From contig CACJNI010000008.1 of NCBI GenBank assembly GCA_902594705.1, positions 1 through 38,603 on the forward strand: a DNA stretch of 38,603 nt, written 5' to 3'. Below, piece after piece: positions 31,861-38,603 of the stretch. This DNA comes from an uncultured Pelagibacteraceae bacterium. Lineage in GTDB: Bacteria; Pseudomonadota; Alphaproteobacteria; Pelagibacterales; Pelagibacteraceae. Made by a program: the position numbers and the translations under genes. Within the stretch, counting starts at the first letter, position 1, and every line of letters begins with the position of its first letter. The notes beneath the pieces are model-generated. The model searched no databases, was not told the origin of the DNA, and worked only from the letters and a program-made list of their open reading frames with translations.

Positions 31861-34853
31861 GCCAACCATTTAGATTAAATAAAGAGGGATTAATTAATCG
31901 AAACAAAAAAATATCTTTTACTTTTAACGGAAAAAAATTATTTGGATATGAGGGAGATACAATTGCCTCTGCTTTGATTGCAAATGGAATACATTTAGTT
32001 GGTAGAAGTTTTAAATATCATAGACCAAGAGGTTTTTTTGGAGCAGGAGTAGAGGAACCAAACGCAAAGCTTCAAGTAGAATTCAATGGTCATTCAGAGC
32101 CAAATGTTAATGCAACAGAAATGGAACTCGTTGAAGGTTTGTCCGCAACAAGCCAAAATTGTTGGCCATCAGTTAATTTTGATGTTGGTGCAATTAATAA
32201 TTTTTTAAAAATGTTTTTCCCTGCAGGGTTTTATTACAAAACATTTATGTGGCCTAAAAGCTTCTGGTATAAAATTTACGAACCTTTCATAAGAAAAGCC
32301 GCAGGTTTAGGGGTTGCTTCAATAGAAAAAGATAAAGAAAGATATGAACATAAATTTGAGTATTGCGATTTATTAGTTACTGGATCTGGACCCTCTGGAT
32401 TAGCAAGCGCTTATGCTGCTGCAAAAAATGGAGCAAAAGTAATTTTAGCTGAGGATAAACCAAGATTTGGAGGAACACTTTTAACTGACGATGTAAGCAT
32501 TGATAATTTATCAGGAAAAGATTGGGCAGAAAAAATAATTACTGAATTAAAATCTATGCCTAATGTAACTGTAAAAAATAGGTCTCAAGTTTTTGGTTAC
32601 TATGATCATAATATGCTGGTTATGTTTGAAAGAGTTAGTGATCATTTAGAGAAAAAATCAAAATTCACCCCAAGACAAAGACTTTGGTATATTAGAGCCA
32701 AAGAAACAATTTTATCAACCGGTTCAATTGAAAGACCAATTGTGTTTGGCAACAATGATACTCCAGGAATATTTTTATCAGCAGCTGCGAAAGAATATAT
32801 GAAAGTTTACGGAGTATTGGTTGGAAAGAAACCTTTAATATTTACAAATAATGATAGTGCATATGAAACAGCTTTAGAGTTCAAAAAAAATAATGTTGAA
32901 CCAATTATATTAGATACAAGAGAAGAACATTCATCAGAATTAATTGATGAAGCTAAATCAAAGGGAATTGATATAAGATTTTCTCACGGTGTTATTGTAG
33001 CAAATGGATACAAAAAAGTTAAATCTGCAAAAATTGGTAAACTAAATAAAGATAAAAATTCTTTTGAGAAAATAGAAACTATAGATTGTGATTGTATTTG
33101 TGTGTCTGGATTTTGGACACCATCAGTACATTTAGCATCACAATCAGGAAATAAACTTAAGTATGAAGAAAAAATTGATGCATTTATTCCAGATAAGAAA
33201 AAACAACATGAGACATCAGTCGGTGCAGCAAATGGATCATTTACATTAGAAGAAAGTTTAAAACATGGTTTTGAAAATGGTTCAAATCTTTCCGCAAAAA
33301 TTACAGAGACTAAAACAGAAATCTCAATTCCAAATGTTAATGAAAAAAAATATGGAGCTCATGATAAATTTTGGTGTATGCCGTTACCTAAAAATGAAAA
33401 TCCAAAAAGATTTGTTGACTTTCAAAATGATGTATCTGTCTCTGATATAGAAATCGCACTAAGAGAAGGTTACAGATCAATAGAGCACGTCAAAAGATAT
33501 ACAACTCTTGGAATGGCAACAGATCAAGGCCGTACAAGTAATTTAAATGGTCTTCAGTTGGTATCTAATATAGAAAATAAAATAGTTCCTGAAGTGGGAC
33601 ACACAACATTTAGACCACCTTTCACACCAATTACAATTGGGACAATAGTTGGTCGTGAAGTAGGTATGGAATATATGCCGACTAGAAAAACTCCAATGCA
33701 TGAATGGCATGAGAAAAATAATGCGGTATTTGTTGATGCAGGTGCTTGGAAAAGACCTCGATATTATAAGCAAGGAAGTGAAAATTTATTTGAAGCTTCA
33801 AAGAGAGAGGCAAAAAATGTTAGAGAGAATGTTGGTATATGCGATGTAACAACATTAGGAAAAATTGATATTAAAGGTCCAGACGCAGCAGAATTTTTAA
33901 ATAGAGTTTATACAAATGCTTGGATGAAATTACCTGTGGGAAAAGCAAGATATGGATTAATGCTCAGGGAAGATGGAATTGTCATGGATGATGGAACAAC
34001 AACAAGAATTTCAGAAAATCATTATCATATGACTACTACAACTGCACAAGCTGCAAATGTTTTATCTCACTTAGAATATTATCTACAAATTGTTTGGCCA
34101 GAATTAAATGTAAATGTTGTCTCTACAACTGAGCAATGGGCAGGAGCTGCAATTGCTGGGCCTAAATCTAGAGATATGTTATCAAAATTATATCCAGACT
34201 TAGATGTTTCAAATGATGCATTGCCTTTTATGGGCTATAAAGAAGCAGAATTTTTTGGTGTTCCATCAAGAATTTTTAGAATTTCATTTTCTGGTGAGCT
34301 TGCGTATGAGATTAATGTCAAATCAGATCATGGCATGTTCATGTGGGAGAAAATGATGGAAGTAGGAAAAGAATTTGGAAATCAGCCTTACGGAACTGAA
34401 GCTTTATCAACATTAAGAATAGAAATGGGACACGTTGCAGGACCTGAATTAGATGGCCGAACAATCCCATCAGATGTTTCACTAAATGGATTAGTTTCAA
34501 AGAAAAAAGATTTTATTGGCAAAAATTCTTTAGGAAGAGAAGCATTTAACGTTGAAAGCAGACAAAAAATTGTTGGACTTATTCCAATTGATAGAAAGTC
34601 TAGTATTCCTGAAGGATCTCATATCGTCCAAGATCAGAATGCAAAATTACCTAATCCTAAACTTGGTCATGTTTCTTCTTCTTGTTGGAGTGTAGAAAAT
34701 AATAATCCATTTTCTCTAGCAATTATGAAAGATGGAAAAAACATGATAGGTAAAAAGTTTTTTGCAGTATCACCATTAAAAAATAAATCAATCGAAGTAG
34801 AAGTTATATCTTCACATTATGTTGACCCAGAAGGAAAAAGAGTTAGATCATGA
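31857..34853 (+). CDS. mgdC: N-methylglutamate dehydrogenase / sarcosine oxidase alpha-like subunit with THF domain (MgdC)
   Basis: The 998-residue protein has the SoxA order. Residues ~15-90 are a Fer2-like N-terminal module (KLFGYEGDTIASALIANGIH, YHRPRGFFGAGVEEPNA). Residues ~165-500 are the NAD-binding region (LLVTGSGPSGLASAYAAAKN, PRFGGTLL, ETILSTGSIERPIVFGNND). From ~610 it is a GcvT-like THF domain (TRKTPMHEWHEKNNAVFVDA, GICDVTTLGKIDIKGPDAAE, SFSGELAYEINVKSDHG, EALSTLRIEMGH). The THF domain takes the methylene carbon as 5,10-methylene-THF. It is coupled to both neighbours by ATGA overlaps. The choice of N-methylglutamate over sarcosine is inferred from gmaS and mgsABC in the same window. 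Confidence 0.88.
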   Translation: MSQPFRLNKEGLINRNKKISFTFNGKKLFGYEGDTIASALIANGIHLVGRSFKYHRPRGFFGAGVEEPNAKLQVEFNGHSEPNVNATEMELVEGLSATSQNCWPSVNFDVGAINNFLKMFFPAGFYYKTFMWPKSFWYKIYEPFIRKAAGLGVASIEKDKERYEHKFEYCDLLVTGSGPSGLASAYAAAKNGAKVILAEDKPRFGGTLLTDDVSIDNLSGKDWAEKIITELKSMPNVTVKNRSQVFGYYDHNMLVMFERVSDHLEKKSKFTPRQRLWYIRAKETILSTGSIERPIVFGNNDTPGIFLSAAAKEYMKVYGVLVGKKPLIFTNNDSAYETALEFKKNNVEPIILDTREEHSSELIDEAKSKGIDIRFSHGVIVANGYKKVKSAKIGKLNKDKNSFEKIETIDCDCICVSGFWTPSVHLASQSGNKLKYEEKIDAFIPDKKKQHETSVGAANGSFTLEESLKHGFENGSNLSAKITETKTEISIPNVNEKKYGAHDKFWCMPLPKNENPKRFVDFQNDVSVSDIEIALREGYRSIEHVKRYTTLGMATDQGRTSNLNGLQLVSNIENKIVPEVGHTTFRPPFTPITIGTIVGREVGMEYMPTRKTPMHEWHEKNNAVFVDAGAWKRPRYYKQGSENLFEASKREAKNVRENVGICDVTTLGKIDIKGPDAAEFLNRVYTNAWMKLPVGKARYGLMLREDGIVMDDGTTTRISENHYHMTTTTAQAANVLSHLEYYLQIVWPELNVNVVSTTEQWAGAAIAGPKSRDMLSKLYPDLDVSNDALPFMGYKEAEFFGVPSRIFRISFSGELAYEINVKSDHGMFMWEKMMEVGKEFGNQPYGTEALSTLRIEMGHVAGPELDGRTIPSDVSLNGLVSKKKDFIGKNSLGREAFNVESRQKIVGLIPIDRKSSIPEGSHIVQDQNAKLPNPKLGHVSSSCWSVENNNPFSLAIMKDGKNMIGKKFFAVSPLKNKSIEVEVISSHYVDPEGKRVRS

Positions 34854-35428
34854 AAAATGTTTCTGCACTAGAAAATATTCATAAACATGGATTGTTTGGC
34901 AATCACGATAGTAAAGATGAGCTAATAAATATTAGAGAAATCAAAGATGTTTTGATTTATCAAATTGTTAAATATAAAAAATCTTCAATTAGTATTGATA
35001 ATATAAAAATAGATAATTTAAATTTACCTGAGACACTTTTGGTTTCTTCTAATAAAAATACAAGAATTTTATGGATGGGACCTGATAATTGGTTAGTTGT
35101 TTCAAAAAATAAAGAAATAGAAAAATCTATTTTAGAAAACCTAAGCCATGATGATTTTGCATTAACTGATCTATCTCATTCAAGAACAATACTGGAATTA
35201 GAAGGTTCTTTAGTAGATGAAGTATTGAAAAAAGGTTGTCCGTTAAATTTAGATGGTCTTGATGAAGGAAAATGTTCTAATTCTGCTTTTCATGCAATCA
35301 CAATAACTATTGATTTTATTAGCTCAAACCCAAGAAAGGTAAGAATATTTGCTTTAAGAAGTTTTGGTGAATCTCTTTACCATTCAATAACTGATGCTTG
35401 TTTAGAATTTGGCTATAAAGCTGAATAA
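34850..35428 (+). CDS. mgdD: Gamma-type subunit (MgdD/SoxG-like)
   Basis: The 192-residue protein resembles the gamma subunit of heterotetrameric sarcosine oxidases, a GcvT/YgfZ-like fold without catalytic residues. Landmarks are RILWMGPDNWLVV, FALTDLSHSRTILELEG, EVLKKGCPLNLD and the C-terminal FALRSFGESLYHSITDACLE. It is the last gene of the unit. Its stop lies 3 nt from the stop of the convergent transporter gene, so transcripts must overlap at the 3' ends. Confidence 0.87.
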   Translation: MKNVSALENIHKHGLFGNHDSKDELINIREIKDVLIYQIVKYKKSSISIDNIKIDNLNLPETLLVSSNKNTRILWMGPDNWLVVSKNKEIEKSILENLSHDDFALTDLSHSRTILELEGSLVDEVLKKGCPLNLDGLDEGKCSNSAFHAITITIDFISSNPRKVRIFALRSFGESLYHSITDACLEFGYKAE

Positions 35429-35431
35429 AAA

Positions 35432-37048
35432 TTATTCTGAAGTTTTGAATTTAGTTTTTTGAATTATAACCACAAACACAATTGGAATTATTAAAGTTAC
35501 AAGCGTTACTGTTATCAACAAAATACCTAGATCTGAATAATCTGCGGTGGTAAGAATAGCGTTTGTTACCTTATCTTTTACCTCTCTAGTAATAACATAA
35601 ATTTCATTTAAATATTTAGTCCCCAAGGCACTTGCTGATAAAGCAAGATTTGTAAAAGATGCGAATACTGCAAAGAAAGTTGCTTTCAAGTGCGACGGCG
35701 CATTTTTAGCAATCCATGCAAGTAAAGGTATCATTGAGACTTGTCCCAAAGGCGACTCGAGTGCAGTATTTAATATTGCAATAAACTTGGCATCAACAAC
35801 TCCATTAGTAATAGATGATGTCCAATTGTGAAATCCATAATACATTCCTACACTTGGTAAAAATAAAATTGCACCTGCAATAGATAAAATCACTATTATT
35901 CTAGCTATTGAGTTGTTTGCCATAAATGGTCTTAATAAAATAATACCAACAAGCGTTAAAACAGAGGCTATAAGAGATAATACAGAAAAAAATTGTTCAT
36001 TGAATTCAAGTACATCAATTTCAAACCAAGACAAACCTGGACCAGGTCCTGGCATTGCTCTAAAAATAAAAATTATTATTGCCGTTCCTACAACAGTAAG
36101 TCTTAAATCTTGAGGAAGTTCTTTAACTAATTTATTCATTAAAAATAGAATAATTGCCATTGAACCCACAAAAACAATTTCTTGAGCAAAAGGCACTTTG
36201 AATGAACCAATACCTAAAGTGAAGATAACAAAAACCAAGCTTCCACCTAATATCCACCAGTTAACTTCAGTTTTCTCTGAAGGAGCATAATCTTGGTCAC
36301 CCTCTAAACCTTGTTCAATAAGCTTTCTTTTCTTTTGATTTTTTAGATATGAAGCAAGAAATATTCCTAGTACAGATACAATTGGAATAATTAAAGCATA
36401 TATATAAATTGAACCGTATAAACTTATTTTATCTGCTTGTTCAAGTTCGTCTACTCCTTTAAAAAGAATTACATTAGCTAAAGCAACTAAAACAGTTCCA
36501 CCGATTATTGCAAATCTTCCAAGAGTTTGCATTGTTGTATGCATAAGTTTGATTTCATCTCTTGAAAATTTATTTCCGCTGTCATCAACTAAAGGAACTG
36601 CTTCTACAGTCATAGCATCAGCTACAACATCTTGCACAACATAACCAATCGGAGCAAGTAAAACACTGATCACAAACCATGTTTCTACTGAAAGAATTGA
36701 TGACATCCATTCAGTATGAATTATTAAACCGTACATTATAATTAAACTTAATGATATTAAGGATGCTCCTACAAAAACCATGTAATTTTTTTTATTCCAG
36801 ATTAGATCAACAAGGTGACCTAAAGGCATCTTCAATGCCCATGGAATTCCAGCCCAAAAACCCAGTCCAGCAAGAAAAGCAGCAGATAAGTTTAGATAGT
36901 CTTTAACAAAAAAAGTTCCAACAATACCTGTTAGTCCTGAAATACCAGCAGCAAGATAAATCATCAATGGTGGTAGATAGGTCCACTTAAACTGTCTTCC
37001 TAAATCTATTAAAGTACTATCTATAAATCTCAAAATTTTATTACTCAT
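35432..37048 (-). CDS. BT1-family (folate/biopterin-type) major facilitator transporter
   Basis: The 538-residue protein has about twelve to fourteen hydrophobic helices. Signature-like segments fit the BT1/FBT group: VVQDVVADAMTVEAVP, FRAMPGPGPGLSWFEIDVLE, FFSVLSLIASVLTLVGI and GQVSMIPLLAWIAKNAPSHL. This group includes folate and biopterin importers of protozoa, plastids and cyanobacteria. A charged central loop (KNQKKRKLIEQGLEGDQDYAP) separates the two halves. It is the last gene of a minus-strand trio, 3 nt after the preceding unknown gene, and converges on the folate-dependent mgd operon. A role in folate or pterin uptake or export is inferred. AmpG-like MFS transporters are the alternative. 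Confidence 0.75.
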   Translation of the reverse strand: MSNKILRFIDSTLIDLGRQFKWTYLPPLMIYLAAGISGLTGIVGTFFVKDYLNLSAAFLAGLGFWAGIPWALKMPLGHLVDLIWNKKNYMVFVGASLISLSLIIMYGLIIHTEWMSSILSVETWFVISVLLAPIGYVVQDVVADAMTVEAVPLVDDSGNKFSRDEIKLMHTTMQTLGRFAIIGGTVLVALANVILFKGVDELEQADKISLYGSIYIYALIIPIVSVLGIFLASYLKNQKKRKLIEQGLEGDQDYAPSEKTEVNWWILGGSLVFVIFTLGIGSFKVPFAQEIVFVGSMAIILFLMNKLVKELPQDLRLTVVGTAIIIFIFRAMPGPGPGLSWFEIDVLEFNEQFFSVLSLIASVLTLVGIILLRPFMANNSIARIIVILSIAGAILFLPSVGMYYGFHNWTSSITNGVVDAKFIAILNTALESPLGQVSMIPLLAWIAKNAPSHLKATFFAVFASFTNLALSASALGTKYLNEIYVITREVKDKVTNAILTTADYSDLGILLITVTLVTLIIPIVFVVIIQKTKFKTSE

Positions 37049-37051
37049 AAA

Positions 37052-37492
37052 TTATTCTGTTAAATTTAATAAAATTAATCCATTTTGTTTAGTTTCTTTA
37101 CACCAAAGTTCATAACTTTCACAAACTCTCCACAAATGATCAAATGCTCTTTGAGATAACTCCAACGGAAAGTGACTTTTTGCATAATATAATTTTGGGA
37201 TTTTCATTAATTGTTTAATCATAGTATCTTTTTGTATTTGTAAAAGTCTTATAGTTTCTTGATTAATCTTTTTTTTTGTAGATTTATCTACGTAGTCATT
37301 GCTCTCAAGTTCTTTAAACCACTTATCATGAAAATTTCCTGAACTAATTTCATTATAATCATCTGATGCAATAAATATTTCAAAAGCTTGAATATTAGTT
37401 AAATTAGGGTTCTTAATTTTGATTTCATATATCTTTTGATAAATGATTTCGGCAACATATAATACAAATGGTCTCGATTTATCAGTTTCCAA
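37052..37492 (-). CDS. Conserved-looking hypothetical protein (146 aa)
   Basis: The 146-residue, mostly helical soluble protein has an acidic N-terminal half (IQAFEIFIASDDYNEI) and a C-terminal block with alternating aromatics (FPLELSQRAFDHLWRVCESY) containing two Cys with ELWCKETK. There are no membrane helices, signal peptide or nucleotide motif. I cannot assign a family. It sits in a co-directional trio (GNAT, this gene, transporter) with 10-nt and 3-nt gaps. Confidence 0.7.
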   Translation of the reverse strand: METDKSRPFVLYVAEIIYQKIYEIKIKNPNLTNIQAFEIFIASDDYNEISSGNFHDKWFKELESNDYVDKSTKKKINQETIRLLQIQKDTMIKQLMKIPKLYYAKSHFPLELSQRAFDHLWRVCESYELWCKETKQNGLILLNLTE

Positions 37493-37502
37493 ACTAAACT
37501 CC

Positions 37503-37973
37503 TCAAATATCTACTGAATAATAACATGAATTAGGATCATCTTTATAGTGCGCAAAAGGCCCACACTCTTTGAAACCAAAACTTTTAAAAAGTTTTCTAG
37601 CAGGTGCAAAAAAATCACCTGCTCCAGTTTCGACACTTAATTTAGTGATTCCTATTTGTTTAGATTTTTCAATAAGATGTGAAATTATTTTTCCACCATA
37701 TTTTTTATTTCTAAACTTATCTGAAACTCTTATAGATTTAAATTCTCCATGCGTTTCATCAAATAATTTTAAAGCTCCACAACCTATTAATTCATTATTT
37801 TCCCACAAACTCCAGAATTTTATACTTGGATCCTTTAATCCAGGTATATCTAATACATGCGAACTCCCCTCAGGAGAAACAGATCTCAATTCAATAAAAT
37901 GCTTAGTTAGCAACTCATTTACTTGCGGATCATCAAAATTATTTTCTATTGATTTCATAGTTTTGAAAAACAT
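37503..37973 (-). CDS. GNAT-family N-acetyltransferase
   Basis: The 156-residue protein has the GNAT core: a beta strand pair with LIGCGALKLFDETHGEFKSI, the acetyl-CoA pyrophosphate motif RVSDKFRNKKYGGKII (R/Q-x-x-G/A type), a helix, then LSVETGAGDFFAPARKLFKS and GFKECGPFAHYKDD at the end. This C-terminal pattern resembles the small YsnE/PhnO-like acetyltransferases. The acceptor is unknown. ATG 37973 was chosen; a Met five residues later is an alternative. It heads the minus-strand trio and is divergent from the SRAP gene (36 nt). Confidence 0.87.
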   Translation of the reverse strand: MFFKTMKSIENNFDDPQVNELLTKHFIELRSVSPEGSSHVLDIPGLKDPSIKFWSLWENNELIGCGALKLFDETHGEFKSIRVSDKFRNKKYGGKIISHLIEKSKQIGITKLSVETGAGDFFAPARKLFKSFGFKECGPFAHYKDDPNSCYYSVDI

Positions 37974-38009
37974 ATAATCTAAATTTAGATTAAACCAAGA
38001 AAATTAAAT

Positions 38010-38603
38010 ATGTGTGGAAGATACGTAATAACGAGCCCCGTTACAAAAACAAAAAAACTTGTTAAGTCAGCTATACAAGTTGAAGATAATGAAAATTATA
38101 ATGCACATCCATTTCAAAAATTACCTGTAATTAAAAAATACAATAATGGAAATACTCTAGAAAATTTAAAGTGGGGAGTAGTACCTAGTTGGGCTAAGCA
38201 AAAAGATTTTAAACCTTTAATAAATGCAAGACTAGAAACTATAGATGAAAAAGTGTCTTTCAAAAAATTAATTCGACTACATAGATGTGTAGCTGTAGCA
38301 GATGGTTTTTATGAGTGGAAAAGAGAAAAGGAAAATAAAACACCTTATTATTTTTTAAGAGAGGATAAAAAGCTTATGTATTTAGCGGCTATTTATGACA
38401 ATGATCAATTTTGTTTAATAACCGAGGATGCAGATGAAAATATTAAAGAAATACATCATAGACAGCCTGTTATAATTAATGAAAATGATGTTAATAGATA
38501 TTTAAATCTTGAATTAACAGGATCGAGTTTTCTGAAAGAGTGTAAAAAAACAAAATTAAACTTTCATGAAGTTTCAAAGGAAGTTAATAAACCTACAAAC
38601 AAT
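38010..38603 (+). CDS. SOS-response-associated peptidase (SRAP; HMCES/YedK family), partial
   Basis: I translated this by hand from ATG 38010. It is open to the window end, giving 198 codons of a family usually 200-240 residues long. It begins MCGRYVITSP, where Cys2 becomes the N-terminal nucleophile that forms a thiazolidine crosslink with abasic sites in single-stranded DNA. Other marks are LKWGVVPSWA, INARLETI (Asn), VAVADGFYEWKRE (catalytic Glu) and IHHRQPVII (His). It protects abasic sites at replication forks. It is divergent from the GNAT gene and has no link to amine metabolism. Confidence 0.93.
   Translation, partial: MCGRYVITSPVTKTKKLVKSAIQVEDNENYNAHPFQKLPVIKKYNNGNTLENLKWGVVPSWAKQKDFKPLINARLETIDEKVSFKKLIRLHRCVAVADGFYEWKREKENKTPYYFLREDKKLMYLAAIYDNDQFCLITEDADENIKEIHHRQPVIINENDVNRYLNLELTGSSFLKECKKTKLNFHEVSKEVNKPTNN

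Noticed and set aside
1..38603. Mobile elements, phage genes, CRISPR arrays, tRNA or rRNA genes
   Set aside because: I saw no transposase, integrase, repeat-spacer pattern, cloverleaf or ribosomal sequence; the whole window is filled with metabolic and transport genes.

Overview
The window is strongly AT-rich, tightly packed and has almost no non-coding DNA. It lacks phage, IS, CRISPR, tRNA or rRNA signals. Gene content (Tmm, Tdm, a TmoXWV-type transporter, GmaS, MgsABC, an MgdABCD/SoxBDAG set, Fhs, Amt) and the very streamlined operons, with TAATG and ATGA stop/start overlaps, point to a marine alphaproteobacterium of the SAR11 group (Pelagibacterales). This is inferred from resemblance and not from a database search.

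Layout. (1) 1-12575, minus strand: a long convergent set read leftward. It starts with tdm (TMAO demethylase), followed by a winged-helix regulator, an FAD amine-oxidase-like protein, gmaS, mgsA, mgsB, mgsC, a lysine-rich unknown, amt and a small membrane protein. After a terminator come a second small membrane protein and a second, GlxB/GlxC-like amidotransferase + GXGXG pair that runs off the left edge. (2) 12717-17925, plus strand: a glycine-betaine/TMAO-type ABC transporter (binding protein, ATPase, fused double permease), interrupted by a terminator, a MORN-repeat secreted protein and a single-pass membrane protein. (3) 17932-25173, plus strand: a GpsA-like dehydrogenase, a complete carbohydrate-type ABC transporter with two oddly extended permeases, and a cytoplasmic GH63-like hydrolase. 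Together these look like an import-and-hydrolyse module for a glycosylated small solute such as glucosylglycerate or glucosylglycerol. (4) 25183-30209: tmm (minus), an iron alcohol dehydrogenase and class-I amidotransferase pair (plus), and fhs (minus). (5) 30331-35428, plus strand: the four-subunit N-methylglutamate dehydrogenase/sarcosine-oxidase-like operon. (6) 35432-38603: a BT1-type folate/pterin transporter, an unknown protein and a GNAT acetyltransferase on the minus strand, then a partial SRAP (HMCES/YedK) gene.

How it works together. TMA is oxidised to TMAO by Tmm; TMAO or betaine-like solutes also enter through TmoXWV; Tdm splits TMAO to dimethylamine plus a C1 unit. Monomethylamine is glutamylated by GmaS, converted to N-methylglutamate by MgsABC and oxidised by MgdABCD, returning glutamate and passing C1 to tetrahydrofolate. 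Fhs can drain the C1 unit to formate with ATP gain. Amt retains the ammonium. The dimethylamine to methylamine step has no recognised dmmDABC genes here, and the FAD oxidoreductase between tdm and gmaS is the obvious candidate.

The most promising less-described points are: that candidate dimethylamine enzyme; a perfect 14-bp palindrome between the divergent tdm and tmoX promoters together with the winged-helix gene coupled to tdm; the solute module with a DUF11-like domain inserted in a permease; two genes whose start codons abut terminator U-tracts; and a folate-type transporter beside folate-dependent demethylation genes.
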